From the NCBI GenBank assembly GCA_964453655.1, contig CAYVSP010000009.1, forward strand, positions 1 through 31,394: a stretch of DNA of 31,394 nucleotides. The letters run 5' to 3'. The notes beneath the pieces are model-generated. The model worked only from the letters and a program-made list of their open reading frames with translations, was not told the DNA's origin and did not search any database. Made by a program: the position numbers and the translations under genes. The DNA is from CAYVSP01 sp964453655 (GTDB lineage: Bacteria; Patescibacteriota; Saccharimonadia; Saccharimonadales; CAYVSP01). How positions within the stretch are numbered: position 1 is the stretch's first letter; each line of letters starts with the position of its first letter. Below are positions 1 through 7,188 of this stretch, piece by piece.

Positions 1-89
1 AATTATGACAACGGAGAGGGTTTCGTAACCACTTGCTTGACTTAAGCATAACATAAATATCTCAAACTGCCTAGCAGAATCAGCTTGAA

Positions 90-108
90 TCGGCCTTGCT
101 TCGGCCGC
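90..108 (-). terminator. weak hairpin just past the typA stop
   Basis: A 5-bp GC-rich inverted repeat (CGGCC at 91-95, GGCCG at 103-107) with a 7-nt loop lies immediately downstream of the typA stop codon. No U-tract follows it on the minus strand, so its role as an intrinsic terminator is doubtful. Nothing else supportable is visible between base 1 and the typA stop. Confidence 0.25.
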
Positions 109-109
109 T

Positions 110-1948
110 TTATAGTACTTTGTTGCTTTGGCGTTTACGTTTATTGGGGTCGAGCTCACGCTTGCGTAAACGAAGATTCTTGGGAGTTACCTCTAATAGT
201 TCGTCATTTTCTATAAAATCTAAGCATTGCTCTAAGCTCAAAATAGTGGGAGGTGTTAATTGCACTACGCCATCACTGCTAGAGCTGCGCATATTGGTGA
301 GTTGCTTCGCTTTGCAAACATTTATCTCTATATCATCGCTTCTGGTACTTAAGCCTACAATCTGTCCGGCATAAACTTGCTGAGCAGGACCAATAAAAGT
401 TGTGCCACGCGCTTCAACATTCTGCAGGGCATAGGGGGTTGTCGTGCCGGCTTCATAAGCAATAAGCGCACCGTTTCGGAGCTGTTGTAGGGATGGCCCA
501 AGGGGTTGATAGCCAATCATTAGACTGTTCATAATGATGGTGCCTTTGGTGTTAGTCATAAGTACATTGCGCACGCCAAGCAGGGCCCGCGTCGGCAGTT
601 CATAGATCAATTTGGTGATGCCCTTTGAGCTAGCGAACTGCTCCTTAAGGGTGGCTTTTCTTTGGCCTAGCTCCATCTGAACACTACCGACATGATCGGC
701 CGGGATTTCCACTAATAATTCTTCAAGCGGTTCCATAATTTGGCCATTTTCTTCCTTGGTAACAACTTGAGGTCGGCCGACTTCAAATTCATAGCCTTCG
801 CGCCGCAAAGTTTCAATTAGGACGCTAAGATGCAGCTCGCCTCTACCACTAACCAGAAAACCAATATTTTCCTCTTCAACCCTTAGGCCGACGTTGGTTT
901 CTAATTCTTTTTTCAAACGCTCTCCTATTTGGCGGCTGGTAGTAAATTCACCTTCCTGGCCCTTGAGAGGACTGGTATTAGGACCTATATATATTTTTAG
1001 AGTGGGGGCTTCTATTTCCAGTAAGGGCAGGGCCTCCGGCTGATCAGCATCGGCTATGGTTTCACCAATCTGGACATCGCTAATACCGGTAATCTGCACA
1101 ATGTCCCCGGCCACACCCATAGGCACTTCAAATCTACTCAGCCCATGACTCATATATATATTGTCAGCTCGGGCTTTAGTAATAGTGCCGCCTTTTGTAC
1201 AAATACTAACTGTATCACCAGCCGTAATTTTGCCACGTGTTATCCGTCCAATCGCATACTTGCCTTTAAAATTATCCCAAGCCAGCGTAGTAACCAACAT
1301 TTGAAATGGTTTATCAAGCTCGATGTGTGGAGCCGGAATTTCGTTAATAATTGCTTTGAAAATAACCTCTAAGTTACCATCTGCCTGAGCGTTGCTGGGT
1401 GGACTTTGCCAGGCTTTACCATCACGCCCGATGGCGTAATAGACCGGGTAATGCAGCTGGTCCTCATGAACTGCCAATTCTAAGAATAAATCGGCCAGCT
1501 CGTCCTCAACCTCGCCAAGCCGTGAGCCGGTTTTATCGATTTTGTTAATAATAACTACTGGTTTTAGTTCAGCTGCCAGCGCTTTTGCGAGCACAAACTT
1601 GGTTTGTGGCATAGGACCTTCTTGTGCATCAACAATCAATAAACAGCCATCAGCCATGTTTAAGGTTCTTTCTACCTCACCGCTAAAGTCTGCGTGTCCG
1701 GGCGTATCAATAATGTTGATCCGGTAATCACCGTACTGAACAGCTGTCACTTTTGCCGTGATAGTTATGCCACGTTCACGCTCTTGGTCGCCACTATCCA
1801 TAATGAGCTCCTGGCTCATTTCCGCCTGGTTGGCGCGAAATGTTTCGGATTGCTTAAGCAGCCCATCAACCAAGGTAGTTTTACCATGGTCAACATGGGC
1901 AATAATGGCAATATTCCGAATCTTAGTCGGGTCTTGAGTATTCGACAT
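110..1948 (-). CDS. typA: ribosome-associated GTPase TypA/BipA
   Basis: Translational GTPase of the BipA/TypA family, related to EF-G. It binds the ribosome and supports late 50S assembly and stress or low-temperature growth (family knowledge). Visible motifs, numbered from the ATG: G1 AHVDHGKT at about 17-24, the effector loop RERGITI, G3 DTPGHADF and G4 NKID. These are followed by the EF-G-like domains and the TypA-specific C-terminal part. The 612-aa length is normal for the family. An in-frame TTG at 1963 adds five residues, but I prefer the ATG at 1948: a TGGTATAAT box lies about 40 nt upstream and the G-domain starts at the usual distance. No clear Shine-Dalgarno is seen. The gene is a single unit on the minus strand, divergent from nothing and followed by the window edge. 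Confidence 0.97.
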   Translation of the reverse strand: MSNTQDPTKIRNIAIIAHVDHGKTTLVDGLLKQSETFRANQAEMSQELIMDSGDQERERGITITAKVTAVQYGDYRINIIDTPGHADFSGEVERTLNMADGCLLIVDAQEGPMPQTKFVLAKALAAELKPVVIINKIDKTGSRLGEVEDELADLFLELAVHEDQLHYPVYYAIGRDGKAWQSPPSNAQADGNLEVIFKAIINEIPAPHIELDKPFQMLVTTLAWDNFKGKYAIGRITRGKITAGDTVSICTKGGTITKARADNIYMSHGLSRFEVPMGVAGDIVQITGISDVQIGETIADADQPEALPLLEIEAPTLKIYIGPNTSPLKGQEGEFTTSRQIGERLKKELETNVGLRVEEENIGFLVSGRGELHLSVLIETLRREGYEFEVGRPQVVTKEENGQIMEPLEELLVEIPADHVGSVQMELGQRKATLKEQFASSKGITKLIYELPTRALLGVRNVLMTNTKGTIIMNSLMIGYQPLGPSLQQLRNGALIAYEAGTTTPYALQNVEARGTTFIGPAQQVYAGQIVGLSTRSDDIEINVCKAKQLTNMRSSSSDGVVQLTPPTILSLEQCLDFIENDELLEVTPKNLRLRKRELDPNKRKRQSNKVL

Positions 1949-1984
1949 AAAAATTAGCGCCAAGCAGCGCTACCTCTCAGTACG

Positions 1985-1993
1985 ATTATACCA
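1985..1993 (-). promoter_or_regulatory. extended -10 promoter of typA
   Basis: On the minus strand the sequence reads TGGTATAAT, a perfect -10 hexamer with the extended TGn element. It predicts a start near 1978 and a leader of about 30 nt. No good -35 is visible at 17 nt, as expected for an extended -10 promoter. The same TGG-TATAA core recurs upstream of the genes starting at 2998 and 11243. Confidence 0.6.
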
Positions 1994-2063
1994 TAAGAAG
2001 TACCACTTGGCTACCTGACAAATCAGTTGTCGCTTGGCTAAAGGCAATTTTTCTTTATTTACT

Positions 2064-2555
2064 TCACGAATTGTTGTAGGCGTCTTTGAGTTTGGCTATG
2101 TCAAACTTCTTCATTTGCATAAAACAAGCAGTGACGCGCTCGACCTTGGACGGATCAGGATCGCTCAACATTTCATTCAGCACGCTTGGCACGATTTGCC
2201 ACGTCACACCAAACTTGTCCTTGCACCAGCCACACTGTTCAGCTTCCGGCACTGCCGACAAGGCTTCCCAGAATGCATCAATTTCTGCTTGGGAGTCACA
2301 GGCAACCAAAAATGAAACTGCTGAGTTCAATTCAAAGCCTGGGACCTTGCCACCGTTTAAGGCTGCAAAGTCTTGTCCCTCCAATTGAAAGTCCACTGTC
2401 ATGACCGAACCCTTTGGTCTACCGGCAACTTTTTCGGCGGCTCCAGGATAACGTGTAATCTTTTTAATCTTGGAGTTTTTAAACAGACTTACATAGTATT
2501 TAGCGGCATCCTCGGCCTGGTCATCAAACCAAAAGAAAGGGGTGATTTTTTGCAT
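2064..2555 (-). CDS. VOC-superfamily protein, PhnB/3-demethylubiquinone methyltransferase-like fold
   Basis: A 163-aa cytosolic protein of the vicinal-oxygen-chelate fold. It matches the group often labelled PhnB-like or 3-demethylubiquinone-9 3-methyltransferase, a name that overstates what is known of function. Diagnostic segments are the start ITPFFWFDDQAEDAAKYY, the LNGGKVPGFELNSAVSF strand pair in mid-protein, and CGWCKDKFGVTWQIVP before the C-terminal helix (two glyoxalase-like halves). A Shine-Dalgarno AAGGAG precedes the ATG at good spacing. The reaction and substrate cannot be deduced. It stands alone between typA and a divergent small ORF. Confidence 0.85.
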   Translation of the reverse strand: MQKITPFFWFDDQAEDAAKYYVSLFKNSKIKKITRYPGAAEKVAGRPKGSVMTVDFQLEGQDFAALNGGKVPGFELNSAVSFLVACDSQAEIDAFWEALSAVPEAEQCGWCKDKFGVTWQIVPSVLNEMLSDPDPSKVERVTACFMQMKKFDIAKLKDAYNNS

Positions 2556-2639
2556 AAAAAGCTCCTTGAATTAAATTGTTGCTCAATCTAAGTGTAACAA
2601 AACGTATATTTACGTCACCAGCATGGCAAGCTGTTGTAT

Positions 2640-2725
2640 TTATGTATGCCAGAATTCTCGCAGCAAAGGCGGTTTGCAGAAAGTAGGCTAAAGGGGCAGG
2701 CACCAAGGTAAGGGGAGGCTACAAA
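2640..2725 (+). other. possibly structured leader before the small ORF
   Basis: The leader carries GTAGGCT near 2684-2690 and AGGCTAC near 2715-2721, which can pair as a 7-bp stem with one G-G mismatch. ACC and GGT lie within the loop. The 3' side of the stem abuts the AGGGGAGG ribosome-binding site of the 48-aa ORF, so folding could mask it. I do not recognise a known riboswitch class. This is a weak structural observation only. Confidence 0.25.
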
Positions 2726-2872
2726 ATGAAAAGGTTTAAAATTCTAACCAAGGCAGCAAAAATAAACGACGTTGATTTAGACGATCTGCTGGAAGATAGT
2801 GACGATTGGCGGCTTAAGGCAGAGCGCTTGCAGGCCCGCCGGTGGCACAAACTAAAAAACGAAATGATTTAA
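2726..2872 (+). CDS. 48-aa small protein, unknown function
   Basis: A short ORF, MKRFKILTKAAKI at the start and ending HKLKNEMI, preceded by a strong AGGGGAGG Shine-Dalgarno 6-7 nt before the ATG. The middle is acidic (LDDLLEDSDDW, about residues 18-28). The second half is a basic amphipathic helix with repeated Arg/Lys and Trp (RLKAERLQARRWHKLK). This layout, acidic turn then basic helix, resembles a small nucleic-acid- or ribosome-associated peptide, but no family is recognised. It stands alone, divergent from the VOC gene, with a hairpin downstream. The very good ribosome-binding site and biased composition argue that it is translated. Confidence 0.6.
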   Translation: MKRFKILTKAAKINDVDLDDLLEDSDDWRLKAERLQARRWHKLKNEMI

Positions 2873-2904
2873 GCCTAATAACGCCGCATCTACTATGAGT
2901 ATCT

Positions 2905-2933
2905 AAAATAGTGCTCTAAATAGACACTGTTTT
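2905..2933 (+). terminator. weak terminator-like hairpin after the 48-aa ORF
   Basis: AAAATAGTG (2905-2913) pairs with CACTGTTTT (2925-2933) as a 9-bp stem with one G-U pair and an 11-nt loop. The A and T runs are part of the stem. It sits between the small ORF and the promoter at 2966-2974 and could end the small-ORF transcript in either direction. It is AU-rich and therefore weak. Confidence 0.4.
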
Positions 2934-2965
2934 GGGTTGAGTAATATTAAGGTGGATACCGAAGT

Positions 2966-2992
2966 TGGTATAATGTGACAGTAATCCGGGAG
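2966..2992 (+). promoter_or_regulatory. extended -10 promoter and Shine-Dalgarno of the signalling operon
   Basis: TGG-TATAAT at 2966-2974 is an extended -10 element. It predicts a start near 2981, shortly before a GGGAG ribosome-binding site (2988-2992) and the GTG start at 2998. No convincing -35 is present. The leader would be under 20 nt. Confidence 0.55.
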
Positions 2993-2997
2993 TTATC

Positions 2998-3903
2998 GTG
3001 AAAGCAAAATATAGAAACCTTTTCCTGCTTCTAATTACGATCTATGTTTGCTTCTCGCTTCTGCCAAGTCCTACCAAACAAGTTTTGTCACAATATCATT
3101 TGAACACGGTTCAAGCGCGCTTGCTTACCCTGACAGTCATTTTACCGGTTATCGGAATATGGTTGGTGGCCTTATACGGTTTCTTGAGGTTCAAAGAATA
3201 TACATCGCTTATTAAGAACTCTAGAGACGGTAAAGCAATGGACAAGCTTTGCGACGGCTTGTTACTTTTGGCCCTAGGACCGCCTCTAGCAGCAGCTTTG
3301 TCAGCAATTTTAACGTTCCTGGCTCGAACATATTCTGGCTGGACAGGGAGCATAACTATCTTTAACAACTACATTACTTTAATTGTCATGTCGCTTGGGC
3401 TGTACTTTATTTCAGATGGTGCCGAGCAGCTTATTGCACTGGTACGCAAGAAGCCCAGCAGACGTGAGCAGAACCTATTAGTACTATTATTCATTATACT
3501 GAGCACTTTTTATGCACATCTGGTAATCAATCAAGCAGACGGCACTACCCTTGGAGGGAGAGTGTATTACATGCCCAATATTCTAATCCTAGCGACTATC
3601 GCCATACCCTATTTGTATTTTTGGTATCGAGGCCTGGTGGGCGCCTACTATATCTATTACTATCAAAAACAAATAAATGGGGAGATCTATAAAAAATCGC
3701 TGGTTTATCTTGCAACTGGTATTGCAAGCGTTATTCTAGCTTCCATTTTGGTTCGTTTTCTTGTTAGTATTTCCGCTAAATTAACCGCTTTGAGCCTGAC
3801 GCCGATTCTATTAATTGTCTATGGCTTGTTATTCGTCTCAGGCATGGGTTATGCCTTAATAGCAATAGGCGCAAAACGCCTACGCAAAATAGAAGAAGTA
3901 TGA
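2998..3903 (+). CDS. multi-pass membrane protein, unknown, first gene of the signalling operon
   Basis: A 301-aa integral membrane protein starting with GTG behind GGGAG. Roughly eight hydrophobic helices are visible, near residues 8-26, 44-62, 88-108, 122-140, 159-176, 193-210, 232-253 and 263-288. The loops are short and the C-terminal tail is basic (GAKRLRKIEEV). There is no recognisable catalytic motif or transporter signature. It overlaps the next gene by 4 nt (ATGA) and is followed by a soluble PAS kinase and a receiver protein. It could be the membrane sensor that the kinase lacks, but that is inference from position only. Confidence 0.85.
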   Translation: MKAKYRNLFLLLITIYVCFSLLPSPTKQVLSQYHLNTVQARLLTLTVILPVIGIWLVALYGFLRFKEYTSLIKNSRDGKAMDKLCDGLLLLALGPPLAAALSAILTFLARTYSGWTGSITIFNNYITLIVMSLGLYFISDGAEQLIALVRKKPSRREQNLLVLLFIILSTFYAHLVINQADGTTLGGRVYYMPNILILATIAIPYLYFWYRGLVGAYYIYYYQKQINGEIYKKSLVYLATGIASVILASILVRFLVSISAKLTALSLTPILLIVYGLLFVSGMGYALIAIGAKRLRKIEEV

Positions 3904-4154
3904 GTAAGCTCATGGAACGCGAGCTCACTTTTTATGAAAAACTTGTGCAGGCCAGCCAAGACTATCTTGGCCCGGCAACAGAACGGTTCTTAGATCGGCA
4001 GATCTCGACGCATCTAGACAAACAGCCGACTGAACTCGCTCCAGAAGATCTAACAAAACTTATAGAGTGGATTAAACTGGCTTTTGCGTTACTGACTAGT
4101 GATGAAGCACTTCTAAGGGAATATAGTAAGCGTTTAGAAAGTCTCGCTAAATGA
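3900..4154 (+). CDS. 84-aa predicted helical protein, unknown
   Basis: A small, probably all-helical cytosolic protein. It starts at the ATGA overlap with the upstream membrane-protein gene, so it is likely translationally coupled to it. Helices are suggested at about residues 5-22 (ERELTFYEKLVQASQDYL), 25-37, and 47-83 (a long amphipathic segment ending KRLESLAK). No signal peptide, metal site or known domain is seen. Its position between a membrane protein and a histidine kinase suggests an adaptor role, which is inference. No homologue family is recognised. Confidence 0.75.
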   Translation: MSKLMERELTFYEKLVQASQDYLGPATERFLDRQISTHLDKQPTELAPEDLTKLIEWIKLAFALLTSDEALLREYSKRLESLAK

Positions 4155-4182
4155 AACACCTAGCTCATCTTAGGTATGCCTA

Positions 4183-5349
4183 ATGCAAAAACCACGCAAG
4201 CTTACTAAGCAACCCCTCATAAGCTCTTTAATGCGCCACGATAAAGCCAGGGCCGATGCTCTGTTCTTTAGTATTGGGGAGGCTGTCATTGCAACAGACG
4301 CCCGTGCTCATATAAACCGCCTTAATAAAACGGCGGCTGATCTACTTGGTTTTAGTGAAGAGGAATTGCTTGGACAGTGGTACCCGGGCACGGTAATAGC
4401 AGAAGATGAAAACGGTGCAAAGATTAACACATTCGAGCGACCTATTATGCGCGTGTTTATGACTGGCAAGCCTGTCAGTGAACGTCTTTACTATCGTCGT
4501 AAAAACGGCTCACGGTTACCAGTTTCTCTTACGGTTGCACCGGTGTTGTTGCATAATAAACCGATTGGCGCAATTGAGGTTTTTCGGGATATTAGCCAAG
4601 AAATTACGCTCGAAAAAGCCAAAGATGATTTTATTTCAATTGCTTCGCACCAACTAAGAACACCGGCAACTGGAGTAAAACAATATATTGGCATGATACT
4701 TGAAGGTTATACAGGGGGCATTACGGACGAACAGCACTCATTGCTCACTAGAGCTTATGCCAGTAACGAACGACAGTTAAAAATTATTGACGACTTACTT
4801 AGAATCGCGCGTATAGACGCCGGCCACATTAGGTTGCAAGTGGAGCAGGTAGACATTATTCAACTACTAAAAGACGTCGTTTTTGAACAACTTAAAAAAA
4901 TAAAGGATCACGGGCAAACATTAAAGTTTGCCAATAAGGCTGAAAAAGCCATACTTGAAATAGACGCCGCCAGAATACGCATGGTGTTTGAAAATCTGAT
5001 AGATAATGCCAGTAAATATACCACTTCTGGCAAGACGATACGCATAGCCGTCAAACAGCAAATTGATTCCGTGGCTGTAAGTATACAAGACGAAGGTGTT
5101 GGTATTTCTAAAAGCGACCTGGATAAGCTATTCCAGAAGTTCTCTCGGCTTGATCACAAACTTTCACAAATGAATGAAGGCAGCGGCCTAGGCCTGTATT
5201 GGGCCAAAAAAATTGTCGATCTTCACGACGGAACAATAGAAGTTAACTCAAAACGCCATAAGGGTTCAGTTTTTACAGTAATCTTGCCCCATAAACCGGT
5301 CAAAATCAATGATGACGTTTTACCGATAAAAGGAAAACCCGTAATATAA
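4183..5349 (+). CDS. soluble PAS-domain sensor histidine kinase
   Basis: A 388-aa cytosolic two-component kinase without transmembrane segments. Order: a PAS domain at about 22-140 (SIGEAVIATDARAHI through EVFRDISQE), then HisKA at about 148-212 with the phospho-acceptor His156 in SHQLRTP. The HATPase domain spans about 225-370: N-box NLIDNASKY (Asn271, Asn275), G1 DEGVGI (303-308), F-box LFQKFSR and G2 GSGLGL (333-338). All catalytic boxes are intact. The input could be a ligand or cofactor bound by PAS, or the membrane protein encoded upstream. The next gene encodes its likely partner, a single-domain receiver. The start is the ATG at 4183; an alternative Met17 would remove only an unstructured basic leader. 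Confidence 0.95.
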   Translation: MQKPRKLTKQPLISSLMRHDKARADALFFSIGEAVIATDARAHINRLNKTAADLLGFSEEELLGQWYPGTVIAEDENGAKINTFERPIMRVFMTGKPVSERLYYRRKNGSRLPVSLTVAPVLLHNKPIGAIEVFRDISQEITLEKAKDDFISIASHQLRTPATGVKQYIGMILEGYTGGITDEQHSLLTRAYASNERQLKIIDDLLRIARIDAGHIRLQVEQVDIIQLLKDVVFEQLKKIKDHGQTLKFANKAEKAILEIDAARIRMVFENLIDNASKYTTSGKTIRIAVKQQIDSVAVSIQDEGVGISKSDLDKLFQKFSRLDHKLSQMNEGSGLGLYWAKKIVDLHDGTIEVNSKRHKGSVFTVILPHKPVKINDDVLPIKGKPVI

Positions 5350-5350
5350 T

Positions 5351-5357
5351 AGGAGAG
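5351..5357 (+). promoter_or_regulatory. Shine-Dalgarno deciding the receiver start
   Basis: AGGAGAG lies 9 nt before the ATG at 5367. It favours that codon over the in-frame TTG at 5361, which would sit too close to the site. Confidence 0.6.
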
Positions 5358-5366
5358 AGGTTGTTT

Positions 5367-5753
5367 ATGGCACAAATTTTGATTATAGAAGATGATGTGG
5401 CGCTTAATGAGGCTTATATGCTCATCCTAAAAAAGGAGGGTCATGAAGTAACAGTAGCTCACGATGGACGAGAGGGAATGGAAAAAGTAGCGCAGCTGAA
5501 GCCGGATCTGATACTGCTGGACCTGTTGATGCCGCGGCTTGACGGGCTCGGTTTTCTGAAACAATACAAGGCAAAATATCCCAAACGAGATGCCAAAGTA
5601 GTTGTTCTGACCAATTTAGATCAGGATAAGGAAATCAATGAGGCGCTTCGCTTGGGCGCCTACAAGTATATTGTGAAGGCCCGCACGTCACCGAAACAGC
5701 TGGCCATTAACGTAAACCATCTGGTTGCACGAAACATAGACAAAAAAGACTAA
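5367..5753 (+). CDS. single-domain response regulator (CheY-like receiver)
   Basis: A 128-aa stand-alone REC domain. The acidic pocket is Glu8/Asp9/Asp10 (IIEDD). The phospho-acceptor is Asp52 in LLDLLMP, the switch Thr is in VVLTN, and the conserved Lys is in YIVKA near the C-terminus. There is no output domain, so it must signal by protein contact or pass phosphate onward. It lies 17 nt downstream of the PAS kinase gene with its own good ribosome-binding site, so it is almost certainly the cognate partner. The gene ends tail-to-tail with a Crp/Fnr-type regulator. Confidence 0.95.
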   Translation: MAQILIIEDDVALNEAYMLILKKEGHEVTVAHDGREGMEKVAQLKPDLILLDLLMPRLDGLGFLKQYKAKYPKRDAKVVVLTNLDQDKEINEALRLGAYKYIVKARTSPKQLAINVNHLVARNIDKKD

Positions 5754-5777
5754 AGAAGACTAGCCGCTGTTTAGTCT
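5742..5777 (-). terminator. terminator between convergent receiver and crp-like genes
   Basis: A perfect 8-bp stem, AGACTAAA (5747-5754) with TTTAGTCT (5770-5777), encloses a 15-nt loop and contains the stop codons of both convergent genes. On the minus strand it is followed by a run of T (the A-run at 5742-5747), which fits an intrinsic terminator for the crp-like gene. On the plus strand there is no U-tract. Confidence 0.6.
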
Positions 5778-6454
5778 AGAACCGACGACGTTAGACCTAC
5801 CAGCCGCATAGCGTCATACTCGTCATCCAAGAGATCATTTAGTTTATCCGTCTTTACGACGTAATTCTGCCTAGCGTATGATAGTACACCGGTCTTTTCT
5901 AAGCGTTTGAGCTCTATACCGGTTGTTTCGCGCGTCAGACCCATAAAATTCGCCAGATCCTGTTGAGTAAGTGGAAGCTGGATACGCACCACATCTTTTC
6001 TGACATCCACGCCAAACCGTACACATAAAAAATGTATGGTGTATAGCACTTTTTCAGCGGCCTTTGATTGGGCCAGTGCATTCACCCGCATTTGATAATT
6101 TAAATAGCGTGACACGAAATAGTCAAAATAGGTATAAAGCAGTTTAGGATTGTTTTTTATATAAGCCAGCAGTTCGTCGCGGTTAACACAATAAACACTA
6201 CAGTCAGTGAATGCTTCATAAAAATATTGCGTCCGGCGTAATTTGCCAAAAACCCAACCAACCGGAAACATCTCCATTGCGATATCAAAAGAAATTGGCT
6301 TTTCCTGGCCTTCACTTGTTAAGTTATAAGTTTTTATGACTCCCTTCTTAACGATGTAGGCACAGGCCGGTACTTCACCTTCAAATAGAATGATTTCACC
6401 CTTAGTGAAATCATGCACGCGATAATGATCGAGAAACTGTTTAAATGTTTCCAT
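5771..6454 (-). CDS. Crp/Fnr-family transcriptional regulator
   Basis: About 227 aa from the ATG at 6454. An N-terminal cyclic-nucleotide-binding-like beta-barrel (KGEIILFEGEVPACAYIVKKG) is followed by a dimer helix and a C-terminal winged helix with LTQQDLANFMGLTRETT as the helix-turn-helix. The phosphate-binding cassette of true CRP is not obvious, and the N-terminal Fe-S cysteines of FNR are absent, so the effector is unknown. An upstream ATG at 6478 adds eight residues. I prefer 6454 because GGGGG sits 4 nt before it and the -10-like TAAAAT lies only 3 nt before the upstream ATG. It is convergent with the kinase/receiver operon, but no functional link is shown. Confidence 0.9.
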   Translation of the reverse strand: METFKQFLDHYRVHDFTKGEIILFEGEVPACAYIVKKGVIKTYNLTSEGQEKPISFDIAMEMFPVGWVFGKLRRTQYFYEAFTDCSVYCVNRDELLAYIKNNPKLLYTYFDYFVSRYLNYQMRVNALAQSKAAEKVLYTIHFLCVRFGVDVRKDVVRIQLPLTQQDLANFMGLTRETTGIELKRLEKTGVLSYARQNYVVKTDKLNDLLDDEYDAMRLVGLTSSVLD

Positions 6455-6554
6455 GTACCCCCAGCTATATGTTGTCATTCTATTTTAAAACTTCTAGTGC
6501 GGAATAGAAACAGGAGCTTATTTAATGGCATAGATCCGTCAAAATAGTATTGCG

Positions 6555-7094
6555 TTAGCTTTTTGAAACCGTAGAAGCTGTAGCGCGACGACCGGTGTAA
6601 TAGCTGCGTATCTGAAACAAGATATAGAGGCCGACGAATGTTACAAGCAAACTTGTTATTAATTTCCCGAGACCGCCATAGTCACTAAAAAGCATGGCTA
6701 TCCCATATATTATGTTTACTAATGCTGCGTAAAAAAGTAGGTTCCAGCCGTTTTTTTTGCGTTGGCGCGTAGACGGGAAGGCTACCAAGAAAAGCAGACC
6801 TTCAACAACTAATACAATCAGTCCCAGCCACACGGCAGTTGTAAGACGGTGGGAAACAATTGGCTTTTCGCCTAAGGCTGCACTTAGATCATTGGAAAGC
6901 AGCACAATAGAATTAGCCAGGTGTGACCAGTGCCACAGCATCCAGGCACTCCATAAAGAGATCAACCCTAATATCAAATTTACCCACGGTAAATAAGTCA
7001 CTATTGTTTTACAGCTCTTATCGGGCAGTTGGAAAGGGGCATTTTTTACTAGTAGCTCATCCAGTTTTGCTTCAAGTTTATCTAAAGCGCTCAT
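6555..7094 (-). CDS. four-helix membrane protein, unknown
   Basis: A 179-aa protein. The N-terminus is a soluble amphipathic helix (MSALDKLEAKLDELLVKN). Four hydrophobic segments follow at about 33-53, 84-106, 117-135 and 143-163, and the tail is basic and Ser/Thr-rich. AAGGAG lies 8 nt before the ATG. No catalytic motif or known family is recognised. The gene is divergent from the UvrD-like helicase-nuclease with a gap of about 95 bp, which holds both promoters. Confidence 0.75.
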   Translation of the reverse strand: MSALDKLEAKLDELLVKNAPFQLPDKSCKTIVTYLPWVNLILGLISLWSAWMLWHWSHLANSIVLLSNDLSAALGEKPIVSHRLTTAVWLGLIVLVVEGLLFLVAFPSTRQRKKNGWNLLFYAALVNIIYGIAMLFSDYGGLGKLITSLLVTFVGLYILFQIRSYYTGRRATASTVSKS

Positions 7095-7188
7095 CCACCA
7101 ACTCCTTAGTTATGGTTATTCCAAGCATACGTCTGCATTCAAGCACTGGCAAGCCTTTTGTGCATTAAGGTAACGTACAATATATGCA

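Noticed and set aside
2524..2706. 60-aa minus-strand ORF upstream of the VOC gene
   Set aside because: It overlaps the VOC start in another frame and lacks a ribosome-binding site and protein-like composition.
2640..2725. c-di-GMP or glycine riboswitch
   Set aside because: A few short purine-rich stretches look similar, but the conserved cores of these classes are not present.
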